Positions 27,290-34,957 of a stretch of 64,000 nt of DNA are shown here, in pieces. Location: contig DATLFG010000097.1 in assembly GCA_035524955.1 (NCBI GenBank), positions 1 to 64,000 of the forward strand, written 5' to 3'. Below the pieces are notes generated by a model. The model made no database searches and had not been told where the DNA came from. It saw only the letters and a list, made by a program, of their open reading frames with translations. This DNA is from CAMLFJ01 sp035524955. GTDB lineage: Bacteria; Methylomirabilota; Methylomirabilia; Rokubacteriales; CSP1-6. A program made the position numbers and the translations under genes. Each line of letters opens with the position of its first letter. Within the stretch, counting starts at the first letter, position 1.

Positions 27290-28525
27290 ATGGCGCAGGA
27301 AGCGCACGATCGGGAAGCCGGCACCGCGATGTCGCGGCGCGTGATGCTCCGCAGCGTGGGTGCGGCGATGGGCGCCGCGGTGCTCGCGCCGCGTCTCGCG
27401 GGCGCCCAGACGCCGCCCGGCGGGCCGGCGGCGCCACCGAGCACGGTCACGAGCCCGCCACGCGACTTCAGCTCGCGCGGGGCGCCCACCACCTACTTCA
27501 CCGATCCCGACGTGCTCACGGTCGAGCCCGCGTTCAACGGCCTCCGGCAGCCGAATGCCCCGATCCAGCGGCTGTGGACCGGCGCACTCTGGTCGGAAGG
27601 CCCGGCGTGGAGCGCGCAGGGCCGCTATCTCGTGTGGAGCGATATCCCGAACAACCGCCAGCTCCGCTGGATCGAGGACAACGGCCGCGTCAGCGTGTTC
27701 CGCGCGCCGTCGAACAACAGCAACGGCAACACGTTCGACTTCCAGGGGCGCCAGCTCTCCTGCGAGCATCTCACCCGACGCGTGGTGCGCTACGAGCTGG
27801 ACGGCTCGGCGACGATCATCGCGTCCACGTTCAACGGCAAGCGGCTCAACTCGCCCAACGACGTCGTGCCGCACCCGGACGGCAGCTACTGGTTCACCGA
27901 TCCGCCCTACGGTGCCCAGCTCTACGAGGGGACGGTGGACGCGCCGGGCGGGCCGGCCAATCCGGGCGGGCGGGTCAACCCGCGCCTCGGGCAGCCGCCC
28001 GAGATCGGCAGCTACAAGCGCGAGCTGCCCACCGCGGTGTACCGGGTGGACAAGAGCGGCACGCTCACCCAGGTGGCGGGTGAGGACCTCGTGCCGGACC
28101 CCAACGGGCTCTGCTTCTCGCCGGACTTCAAGAAGCTCTACGTCGTCAGCACCGGCCGCGGGCCCGGTGACACGCATGCGGGCGGCAAGGGCGAGATGTA
28201 CGTCTACGACGTGGGCGCGGACAACAAGCTCGCCAACGGCAAGCTCTTCTCCAGCTTCATGGTGGACGGCATCAAGTGCGGCCCCGACGGCGTGCGCGCC
28301 GACGTGCAGGGTAACCTCTGGTGCTCGAGCAACGCGGGCCGCAACGTGGGCTACAGCGGGGTGACGGTGTGGACGCCGCAGGGCCAGCTCATCGGCCGGA
28401 TCCGCCTACCCGAGATCTGCGGCAACGTCTGCTTCGGCGGCCCCAAGCGCAACCGCCTGTTCATGGCCGCCAGCCAGTCCCTCTACGCCCTCTACACCCA
28501 GACCCAGGGCGCCGCGCCCGGCTAA
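27290..28525 (+). CDS. Tat-exported SMP-30/gluconolactonase-like protein
   Basis: A 411-residue protein with a twin-arginine signal (MSRRVMLRSVGAAMG). The six-bladed beta-propeller of the SMP-30/gluconolactonase/LRE family is indicated by LWSEGPAWSAQGRYLVWSD, GKRLNSPNDVVPHPDGSYW and DPNGLCFSPDFKKLY. Members hydrolyse sugar or aromatic lactones with a divalent metal. The start has a GGGGAGG ribosome binding site. The downstream LLM gene may be co-transcribed, but a hairpin lies between. Confidence 0.9.
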   Translation: MAQEAHDREAGTAMSRRVMLRSVGAAMGAAVLAPRLAGAQTPPGGPAAPPSTVTSPPRDFSSRGAPTTYFTDPDVLTVEPAFNGLRQPNAPIQRLWTGALWSEGPAWSAQGRYLVWSDIPNNRQLRWIEDNGRVSVFRAPSNNSNGNTFDFQGRQLSCEHLTRRVVRYELDGSATIIASTFNGKRLNSPNDVVPHPDGSYWFTDPPYGAQLYEGTVDAPGGPANPGGRVNPRLGQPPEIGSYKRELPTAVYRVDKSGTLTQVAGEDLVPDPNGLCFSPDFKKLYVVSTGRGPGDTHAGGKGEMYVYDVGADNKLANGKLFSSFMVDGIKCGPDGVRADVQGNLWCSSNAGRNVGYSGVTVWTPQGQLIGRIRLPEICGNVCFGGPKRNRLFMAASQSLYALYTQTQGAAPG

Positions 28526-28529
28526 ATCC

Positions 28530-28560
28530 GGGGTCAGGTCTTGGTTCAAGACCTGACCCC
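28530..28560. repeat. GGGGTCAGGTCTT palindromic repeat, short form
   Basis: Perfect 14-base arms GGGGTCAGGTCTTG and CAAGACCTGACCCC flank a three-base loop. It lies between the SMP-30 gene and the LLM gene and belongs to the same family as 29585-29646 and 41951-42035. Confidence 0.95.
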
Positions 28561-28569
28561 ATCTTCGAC

Positions 28570-29616
28570 ATGAAGCTCGGGATCTATCTCAACGCGCAGC
28601 ATCCGGTGGCTGATGATCCGGCGCGGCGGTTCGCCGAGACGGTGGAGCAGGCGCGGCTCATCCACTCGCTCGGGTTCGACTCGATCTGGGGTGGGGAGCA
28701 CCATGCCACGCCGGGGTTTCACTATTTTCCGCTGCTACCGATGTTGCAGCGGCTGGCCGCGGAGGCGCCCGGGCTCACCCTTGGGACCAATCTCGTGCTG
28801 TTGCCGCTGCACAACCCGGTGGAGATCGCGGAGGTCGGCGCATTCCTCGACGTGATCACCGGCGGGCGCTTCATGCTGGGCGTGGGGCTCGGCTACCGCC
28901 CGGAGGAGTTCGCGATCTTCGGGGTGCCGATGACGGAGCGGGTGAGCCGGATCACCGAGGGCGTCGAGATCATACGGCGGCTCTGGACCGAGGACAAGGT
29001 CGCGCACCGCGGCCGGCACTGGAGCTTCGAGGACGTCACGATCCGTCCGCGCCCGGTCCAGCGGCCGCGGCCCCCCATCCTGGTGGGCTCGCAGGTGCCC
29101 GCCGGCATCGCGCGCGCCGCCCGTATCGCCGACGGCTGGCTCGTGGTCCCGGTACCGCGCGTGGACGAGTTCGCGGCGCAGGCGAAGGCCTTCACCGCGG
29201 CCCGCGCCGGGCAGGGCCTGACCGCGGATGCCCCGATCTGCCGGCTGCTCGAGGTGGTGTGCGCGCCCGACGAGGACATCGCGATCCGGCGCGCCGCGCC
29301 CTACCTGCTGGAGAAGTACGCGGCCTATCTCTCCTGGGGCCTCGAGGGCGTCACCCTCGATCCCTCCGCCGGACCCGGGGAGCAGCTCCGCCGCCTGGCG
29401 GCCGACCGCTTCGCCATCGGCTCGCCCGCCCAGGTGACCGAGATGCTGCTCGCCCAGCACGCGGCCGGCGCCACGCATCTCACCATGCGCGTGGGCTGGC
29501 CCGGCATGCCCCAGGCGGATGTCCTGGCCGGCATCGAGCTGCTGGGGAGCGAGGTCCTGCCCGAGGTCCGCCGCCGGATCGGCCGGGGTCGGGACTCGCG
29601 TTCCGACACTGGATAG
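28570..29616 (+). CDS. LLM class oxidoreductase with repeat-derived C-terminal tail
   Basis: A 348-residue luciferase-like enzyme. It contains LGFDSIWGGEHHATPGFHYF, GGRFMLGVGLGYRPEEFAIF and PPILVGSQVPAGIARAARIADG. The ATG is only nine bases after a palindromic repeat and has no good Shine-Dalgarno. The last codons (GRGRDSRSDTG) lie inside a degenerate second copy of that repeat, so the native C-terminus was probably shorter or different. The substrate is unknown. Confidence 0.9.
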   Translation: MKLGIYLNAQHPVADDPARRFAETVEQARLIHSLGFDSIWGGEHHATPGFHYFPLLPMLQRLAAEAPGLTLGTNLVLLPLHNPVEIAEVGAFLDVITGGRFMLGVGLGYRPEEFAIFGVPMTERVSRITEGVEIIRRLWTEDKVAHRGRHWSFEDVTIRPRPVQRPRPPILVGSQVPAGIARAARIADGWLVVPVPRVDEFAAQAKAFTAARAGQGLTADAPICRLLEVVCAPDEDIAIRRAAPYLLEKYAAYLSWGLEGVTLDPSAGPGEQLRRLAADRFAIGSPAQVTEMLLAQHAAGATHLTMRVGWPGMPQADVLAGIELLGSEVLPEVRRRIGRGRDSRSDTG

Positions 29617-29646
29617 ACGAAATGTCGTGTTTCAAGACCTGACCCC
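29585..29646. repeat. GGGGTCAGGTCTT repeat, degenerate copy overlapping the LLM 3' end
   Basis: The right arm CAAGACCTGACCCC is intact. The left arm reads GGGGTCGGGACTCGCG then TTCCGACA, matching the 41951 copy with several substitutions. The inner ATGTCG and CGACA segments also correspond. It overlaps the final codons of the LLM gene. Confidence 0.75.
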
Positions 29647-29657
29647 AGGAGAGAGCG

Positions 29658-30740
29658 ATGCGAGTCCCCGCCGACCGGATCCAGAAGCAGCTCGAGAGCG
29701 TGTTCACCGCCTGGGGCATGTCGGCCGCCCACGCCGCCACCACCGCGGAGATGATGGTGGAGACCGACCTGCGCGGGGTGGACTCGCACGGTATCTCGAT
29801 GCTGCCGACCTACGACAAGGAGTTCCGCGCCGGGCGGCTCAACATGCGCCCGCAGTGGAAGACGGTGCGCGACCTGCCGTCGATCGCCCGGATCGACGCG
29901 GACCGCTCGCTCGGCCATCCGGTGTCCGTGCACGCGATGAACCTGGCGGTGGACAAGTGCCTCGGCACCGGGGTGGCGGCGGTCGCCGTGTTCAACTCGC
30001 ACCACTTCGGCGCGGCGGGCTGCTACGCGAAGATCGCGGCCGACCGCGGGGTGATCGGCATGGTCACCTCGGCCACCCGCGGGGTCACGCTGGTGCCCAC
30101 CTTCGCGGCGGAGCCCATCATGGGGACGAACCCGCTCGCCTTCGCGGCGCCCGCCAGAAGGAACGCGTCGTTCCAGCTCGACATGGCCACGACCACCGTC
30201 GCGGCGGGGAAGGTGAAGGTCCACAAGCTCAACCACAAGCCGGTGCCGTCCGGCTGGGTGGTTGACGGCGACGGCCGGCCGGTGACCGACGAGACGACGG
30301 CCTTCCAGCACGTCTTCGAGCGCCAGGACGGGGGCATCACGCCGCTCGGCGGGAGCCGTGAGCTGGGCGGCCACAAGGGCTACGGCCTGGCGGTGCTGGT
30401 GCACATCCTGGGCGGCACGCTCGCGGGCGCGTCCTTCTCGCCGCTGCGCAACAAGACGCAGCGCGACTCCGATCCGCACAATATCGGCCACTTCTTCATG
30501 GCCATCGATCCGGCCGCCTTCCGCGACGCGGGCGACTTCGAGCGCGACCTGGACGACGTGATCGACGTGCTGCACGGAGCCAGGCGCGTGGAGCCGGATC
30601 AGCCGGTGATGGTGGCGGGCGACCCCGAGCGGCTCACGCGCGCGGAGCGCCTCGAGCAGGGCGTGCCGGTCCCCGACGACTTGATGACCCAGCTCCGCGC
30701 CGTCGCCGCGGCCGCCGGCGTCCCCTTCGTTCTCGCCTGA
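29658..30740 (+). CDS. Ldh-family (malate/lactate/ureidoglycolate) dehydrogenase
   Basis: A 360-residue NAD(P)-dependent dehydrogenase of the type II malate/L-sulfolactate family. Family marks are ETDLRGVDSHGISMLPTY, FNSHHFGAAGCYAKIAADRG, PIMGTNPLAFAAPA and ELGGHKGYGLAVLVHIL. The start has an AGGAGAGA site. The reaction is a 2-oxoacid/2-hydroxyacid interconversion; the exact substrate is unknown. Confidence 0.92.
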   Translation: MRVPADRIQKQLESVFTAWGMSAAHAATTAEMMVETDLRGVDSHGISMLPTYDKEFRAGRLNMRPQWKTVRDLPSIARIDADRSLGHPVSVHAMNLAVDKCLGTGVAAVAVFNSHHFGAAGCYAKIAADRGVIGMVTSATRGVTLVPTFAAEPIMGTNPLAFAAPARRNASFQLDMATTTVAAGKVKVHKLNHKPVPSGWVVDGDGRPVTDETTAFQHVFERQDGGITPLGGSRELGGHKGYGLAVLVHILGGTLAGASFSPLRNKTQRDSDPHNIGHFFMAIDPAAFRDAGDFERDLDDVIDVLHGARRVEPDQPVMVAGDPERLTRAERLEQGVPVPDDLMTQLRAVAAAAGVPFVLA

Positions 30741-30766
30741 GCTGGGCCCTTCCCCTCTACCGCCCA

Positions 30767-30953
30767 CCACCCCTCACCCTCTCACCCCTCACCCTCTCAC
30801 CCCTCTCCCTCTCACCCCTCACCCTCTCACCCCTCTCCCTGCCCTCTCCCCAGAGGGGAGAGGGAACGGGACAGTGCGGCCAGAGGGGAGAGCGCACGGG
30901 CAGCCCAGCCAGAACCCTCTCCCCTCTGGGGAGAGGGCAGGGTGAGGGGGCTG
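30767..30953. repeat. Expanded CCCTCACCC / CCCTCTCCCC hairpin repeat array
   Basis: A run of CACCCCTCACCCTCT-like units is followed by two facing CCTCTCCCC/GGGGAGAGG hairpins and ends with GGCAGGGTGAGGGGG. It is the longest member of this repeat family in the window and fills the gap between the convergent Ldh and GHKL genes. Confidence 0.9.
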
Positions 30954-30966
30954 GAGGGTGGGGGCA

Positions 30967-32583
30967 TCACCCGCGCCCGCGCCGGCGGGCTCGAGGGCGA
31001 CGGCGCTCGAGCGCTTCGCCCCAGCTCGCGAGGAACGCGGTGACGAAGGCGTGCTCGCGCGCCGGCTCGACCGCGAGCGGCCCGAGGGCGAGCGCCACCG
31101 CGAGCGCCACGTGGTAGCCCTCCGAGCGAGACGCCACCGCGCGGCGGTAGGCCGGATGAGCCTCGTTCACCCACACGGTCGCGTCGATGAGCCGGGCCAG
31201 CTCGCCGTCGTCCGGCCGCGCCGCGAACTGAATGCTCAGGCCGTACCGCCCCGGGCGGCACCCGCGGCCGTCGCCGCTCGAATCGCGCGCGCCCATGTCG
31301 GGGAGCGTCGGAACCGGGGACGCCGGCGTGCCGCCGCTCGGCTCGTCTCCCGAGCTCGACGTGCTGGAGGCTTCCGGCACGGCCGGCGACGGGCCGGCGA
31401 CGAGGTCTGGCGCCGGCTGCCCCTCGGAGGTGCCGATCAGGGTGGACGCCGCGCCGGCCGCGGGCGCCGCGCCTCCTCCCCCATCGACCGGCAGTGTGCG
31501 TTGCCCCCCGCGGCGCCGCTCGACCAGCGATGCCAGGAGCGGAAAGTCGTCCGCCAGGTCCACCAGCACCGTCTCGAGATCGCGCTCCACCGGCCGGGCG
31601 GCGCGTCGCCGGCCCCGATCGGCCTCGGCCGGCGCGTCGCCCCACTCCGCGAGCTGCGCGCCCACCCCCTCCTGGATGGCCTTGCGGTAGGCGAGGTAGA
31701 GAGCGCCGCGGGGACCCGAGCGCACGAAGTCACCCTTGTTCAGGGTGAGGCACTCGGCCAGGGCCGGCGCCTCGATGAGGCCGCCGATGCGGTCGCCCGC
31801 CGCGGGCGTCACGCCCAGCCAGTCCCAGCCGCTCTTGATCACCTTCCCGAACGTGCTGACCGCCAGCCCGCGCCGCTCCTCGGCCAGCGGCGCGCCGTCG
31901 CGCACCAGGTAGCCGACCGCGGACGCCTTGCGCTTGCGGGCCATGCGCACCGCCAGCGGCGCCCGTGGCTCGGCCGGCCAGGGCTCCGGCGCCAGCGAGC
32001 GGCCGTTGACGACGAATCGAACCCCGCTCGGGTAGTGGGCGGCCAGCATCTCGCGGAAGAACGGATCCAGCAGCGTCTGGAAGTGCCGCCGCAGCGAGGC
32101 CTCGATGAAGCCGACATCGAGGAGCGGCGCCAGCGGGTTCTCCAGGGTGAGGCGCACCGCCGTCCCGCGAGCCTCCACGAGCCCGGGCGGCGGCACCCAG
32201 CGCCACGGAGCGCGCTGCCGCCCCCCGAGCGCCCACGACGTGGCCGCGTGCTTGCCGCCGCGCCGGGTCTCGGTGACGACCTCGCGGCTCACCAGGAGCG
32301 CGAGCTTGATGCCGACGCCCGCGAATCCGATGCCCTGGCCGCGCGTCTTCGAGCTGGTCGCGAGATCGTGGTAGCGGGCCAGCTCGCGGCGGCGCATGCC
32401 GAGGCCGTCGTCGATGAGCGTGAAGGTGCCGGCGGCCGGATCGGTCAGGATCGAGATCGTGCCCGCGCCCGAATCGAGGGCATTGGCGACGATCTCGGTG
32501 AGGATCGTCTCGTCCGTCGGGCCGGGGTAGGCATCGCGGAGGTCCTCGAGGAGGCGCAGCAGGTCGACCCGGGTCTCGCCCAT
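30967..32583 (-). CDS. Stand-alone GHKL ATPase (HSP90/MutL/MORC-like fold)
   Basis: A 538-residue protein. The N-terminal GHKL ATP site is clear: TEIVANALDSGA (N box), LIDDGLGMRRREL (G1) and GQGIGFAGVGIKLAL (G2). The middle has GLAVSTFGKVIKSGWDWLGV and GGLIEAPALAECLTLNKGDF. A Pro/Ser/Gly-rich linker (roughly residues 360-450) leads to a short conserved C-terminal domain (WVNEAHPAYRRAVASRSEGY). There is no histidine kinase phosphoacceptor or nuclease motif. The role is unknown; DNA repair or conflict systems are possible but not shown. Confidence 0.75.
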   Translation of the reverse strand: MGETRVDLLRLLEDLRDAYPGPTDETILTEIVANALDSGAGTISILTDPAAGTFTLIDDGLGMRRRELARYHDLATSSKTRGQGIGFAGVGIKLALLVSREVVTETRRGGKHAATSWALGGRQRAPWRWVPPPGLVEARGTAVRLTLENPLAPLLDVGFIEASLRRHFQTLLDPFFREMLAAHYPSGVRFVVNGRSLAPEPWPAEPRAPLAVRMARKRKASAVGYLVRDGAPLAEERRGLAVSTFGKVIKSGWDWLGVTPAAGDRIGGLIEAPALAECLTLNKGDFVRSGPRGALYLAYRKAIQEGVGAQLAEWGDAPAEADRGRRRAARPVERDLETVLVDLADDFPLLASLVERRRGGQRTLPVDGGGGAAPAAGAASTLIGTSEGQPAPDLVAGPSPAVPEASSTSSSGDEPSGGTPASPVPTLPDMGARDSSGDGRGCRPGRYGLSIQFAARPDDGELARLIDATVWVNEAHPAYRRAVASRSEGYHVALAVALALGPLAVEPAREHAFVTAFLASWGEALERRRPRARRRGRG

Positions 32584-32663
32584 CGGCGATCAGCGCACGC
32601 GCCCGGGAGGTGGCTCCGTCGCGCCCTTCACGGGAGGCCGGGCTCGAGCGCTCCCTCGCGCAC

Positions 32664-33593
32664 TCAGCCCAGCGCCTTCCGCAGGGCCCCCGTCAGCTCG
32701 TCGAGCAGCAGCCGCGACTGGTCGAGGATGCGCGTCATCCGGACGAAGCCGTGGAACATGCCGGGGTACTGCGTCAGCGTCACCGATACGCCCGCCTCGC
32801 GGAGGCGCTTCGCGTAGGCCTCACCCTCGTCGCGCAGCGGATCGCAGCCCGCGGTGATCACCAGCGCGGGCGGGAGATCGGCCAGGCTCTTGGCCAGCAG
32901 CGGCGAGGCGTTCGGCTCGCGGCCCTGCTCCTCGCGCGCCAGGTAGTGGCGCCAGAACCAGCGCATGTCCTCGGTGGTCAGCAGGTAGCCGGTGGCGTTG
33001 TCGCGGTAGGACGGGGTGCTGAAGTCGTGGTTCGTGACCGGGTAGATCAGGAGCTGCAGCGCGAGCCGGGGCCCCCGCCGATCACGCGCCAGCAGTGTCA
33101 TCACCGCCGCGAGGTTGCCGCCCGCGCTGTCGCCGCCCACCGCCATCCGGGCCGGATCGAGCCCGAGGCGCGCGCCGTTGGCCGCCACCCACTGGAGTCC
33201 GGCGTAGGAGTCGTCCACCGGCGTCGGGTACTTGAACTCCGGCGCGAGCCGGTAGTCCACCGCCGCGACCGCGCAGCCGGCCGCGTTGACGAGGGACCGG
33301 CAGATCCCGTCGTGGGTGTAGAGATCGCCGATCACCCAGCCGCCGCCGTGGTAGAAGACCAGGACCGGATGCGGCCCGTGGCCGGCGGGGCTGTAGACCC
33401 GCACCGTGATCTCGCCGCCCGTCACCGGCACCCGGTGGTCCGCGACGGCGGGCACGTCCTCGACCGGACCGAGCCCGGCGGTGCGGGTGCGCATGGCCTC
33501 GCGCGCCTCGTCGGGGGTCGACTGCGGGATCGGCTTGAGGTTCAGCGCGGCGATCGTGTCCACGACCTGCTGGGCCTGCGGATCGAGCGGCAT
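32664..33593 (-). CDS. Alpha/beta hydrolase, HSL-family esterase
   Basis: A 309-residue esterase of the hormone-sensitive lipase group. The oxyanion motif is FYHGGGWVIGD, the nucleophile elbow GGDSAGGN, the acid in CDPLRDEGEAY and the base histidine in MFHGFVRM. It probably hydrolyses short-chain acyl esters in the cytosol. No close operon partners. Confidence 0.93.
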   Translation of the reverse strand: MPLDPQAQQVVDTIAALNLKPIPQSTPDEAREAMRTRTAGLGPVEDVPAVADHRVPVTGGEITVRVYSPAGHGPHPVLVFYHGGGWVIGDLYTHDGICRSLVNAAGCAVAAVDYRLAPEFKYPTPVDDSYAGLQWVAANGARLGLDPARMAVGGDSAGGNLAAVMTLLARDRRGPRLALQLLIYPVTNHDFSTPSYRDNATGYLLTTEDMRWFWRHYLAREEQGREPNASPLLAKSLADLPPALVITAGCDPLRDEGEAYAKRLREAGVSVTLTQYPGMFHGFVRMTRILDQSRLLLDELTGALRKALG

Positions 33594-33804
33594 GGCGTGT
33601 CCTCCCGGGGCGATTCGGGTGATGCGGCGACAGTAGAGAATCCCGCCCGTGTCGTCAAGGCGTGCGTCAGGCGGCGGGGGGGCCGGCGCTCAGGAGGCGA
33701 CGCTGCAGCGGAGCGGAGTCGACTGGGAGCCGACGAACGCGATGAAGACGACGAGGGCCAGGGCCCGGACGCTACGCTCCCAGCCCCCCACCCGCGCGGC
33801 CTAG

Positions 33805-34015
33805 CCCGGACTATTCATGAGCGGGGAACGCGCGAGGCGGACGGGGCCTGTCGCCGCGGGCGCCTCCCGGGCGACCGGCTCCGTCGATTCACCAGATTCG
33901 CGGTTGTTCGAGCGGCGCACCGGACTCGGGGGCCCCACGCAGCACCGCTCGCCCGGGAGTCGCCCGCGGCGCCACCCGTCCGGTCTCGATCGAGCCCGCT
34001 CATGAATGGTCCGGG
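33805..34015. repeat. Structured repeat with nested inverted repeats, copy A
   Basis: An outer inverted repeat pairs CCCGGACTATTCATGAGCGG with CCGCTCATGAATGGTCCGGG (one mismatch). Inside, a long arm near 33851-33878 pairs with 33945-33972 around a 66-base loop. The core 33830-33985 is strongly similar to 59981-60135. It lies between the esterase and aldo/keto reductase genes. The rest of the gap from 33594 holds nothing recognisable. Confidence 0.9.
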
Positions 34016-34035
34016 CCAGGTGGTGCCGCTGGCGG

Positions 34036-34902
34036 TCACGTCGGGAGGCCGAAGAGCGAGGACATGCGGGTCGCGTCGGTCATGGCCGCCATCGCCTCGT
34101 CCGGGGGTCGGCGCGTGAAGCGGGCGGCCGCGTCGAGCACGCGCGGCAGCAGGGTGAGGTCGCCCGCGGTGTTCAGGAAGACGTCGGGCCGACCCATCAC
34201 CCAGTGCACCGCCCGGTCGATGTCCTCCTGCCCCTCCAGCGGCTGGTACCACGTGGCGTGGCTCTGGTCGGCGGTGGCCCACGGTCCGCGCGCGATGCCC
34301 TTGATGGTCTGGACGGCCACGTTGCGCTCCCGGCAGATGGCGGTGACCTCGCTGAACGCCTCGCGGTAGCGGTCGTTCTGGACCATGAAGAAGTTGTAGG
34401 GCAGCAGGATCGAGTCGAAGTCGAAGCGGGCGAGGCTCCGGCGGTGCATGGCCGGGATGCTCCAGCCGTGGCCGGTGACGCCGATGTGGCGCGCGAGCCC
34501 CTGCGCCCGCGCCTCCACCAGCGCCTCGAGTGCGCCGTCCGGCCCCATCACCCGGTCCCAGTCGTCGGGATGGCCGAGGGAGTGGATCTGGATGAGATCC
34601 ACGGAGTCCACGCGCAGGCGCTCGAGCGAGCGGTGGAGATCCTCGCGCGCGGCGCGGCCTCCGCGAGACCCGGTCTTGGTGGCCAGGAAGAAGTCCTGCC
34701 GGTGCCTGGCCATCCACGCCCCGATGCGCAGCTCGGAATCGCCGTAGCGCGCAGCGGTGTCGATGTGGTTCACCCCGTGAGTGAGGAGCACCTCGAGCGC
34801 CCGATCGGCCTCGTCCTGGCCGACGCGCGCCAGCGCGGCGGCCCCGAAGATGGTCACGGTGCTCCGATGCCCGGTCCGTCCGAACGGCCGTCGCTCGATC
34901 AT
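34036..34902 (-). CDS. Aldo/keto reductase
   Basis: A 288-residue AKR-fold NADPH oxidoreductase. The catalytic tetrad region is visible as HIDTAARYGDSELRIG (Asp and Tyr), then FLATKTGSRGG (Lys) and LIQIHSLG (His). The C-terminal NADP-binding part is less typical, and the GxxSS loop is replaced by LNTAGDLTLLPRVL. The substrate is unknown. Confidence 0.88.
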   Translation of the reverse strand: MIERRPFGRTGHRSTVTIFGAAALARVGQDEADRALEVLLTHGVNHIDTAARYGDSELRIGAWMARHRQDFFLATKTGSRGGRAAREDLHRSLERLRVDSVDLIQIHSLGHPDDWDRVMGPDGALEALVEARAQGLARHIGVTGHGWSIPAMHRRSLARFDFDSILLPYNFFMVQNDRYREAFSEVTAICRERNVAVQTIKGIARGPWATADQSHATWYQPLEGQEDIDRAVHWVMGRPDVFLNTAGDLTLLPRVLDAAARFTRRPPDEAMAAMTDATRMSSLFGLPT

Positions 34903-34918
34903 GAGGGCCTCCTTCCGT

Positions 34919-34955
34919 CACCCTCTCCCCTCGGGGGAGAGGCCGGGGTGAGGGG
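34919..34955. repeat. CCCTCTCCCC hairpin repeat, short copy
   Basis: CACCCTCTCCCCTC faces GGGGGAGAGGCCGGGGTG. It is a single-hairpin member of the dispersed family, between the molybdopterin dehydrogenase stop and the aldo/keto reductase start. Confidence 0.85.
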
Positions 34956-34957
34956 AT

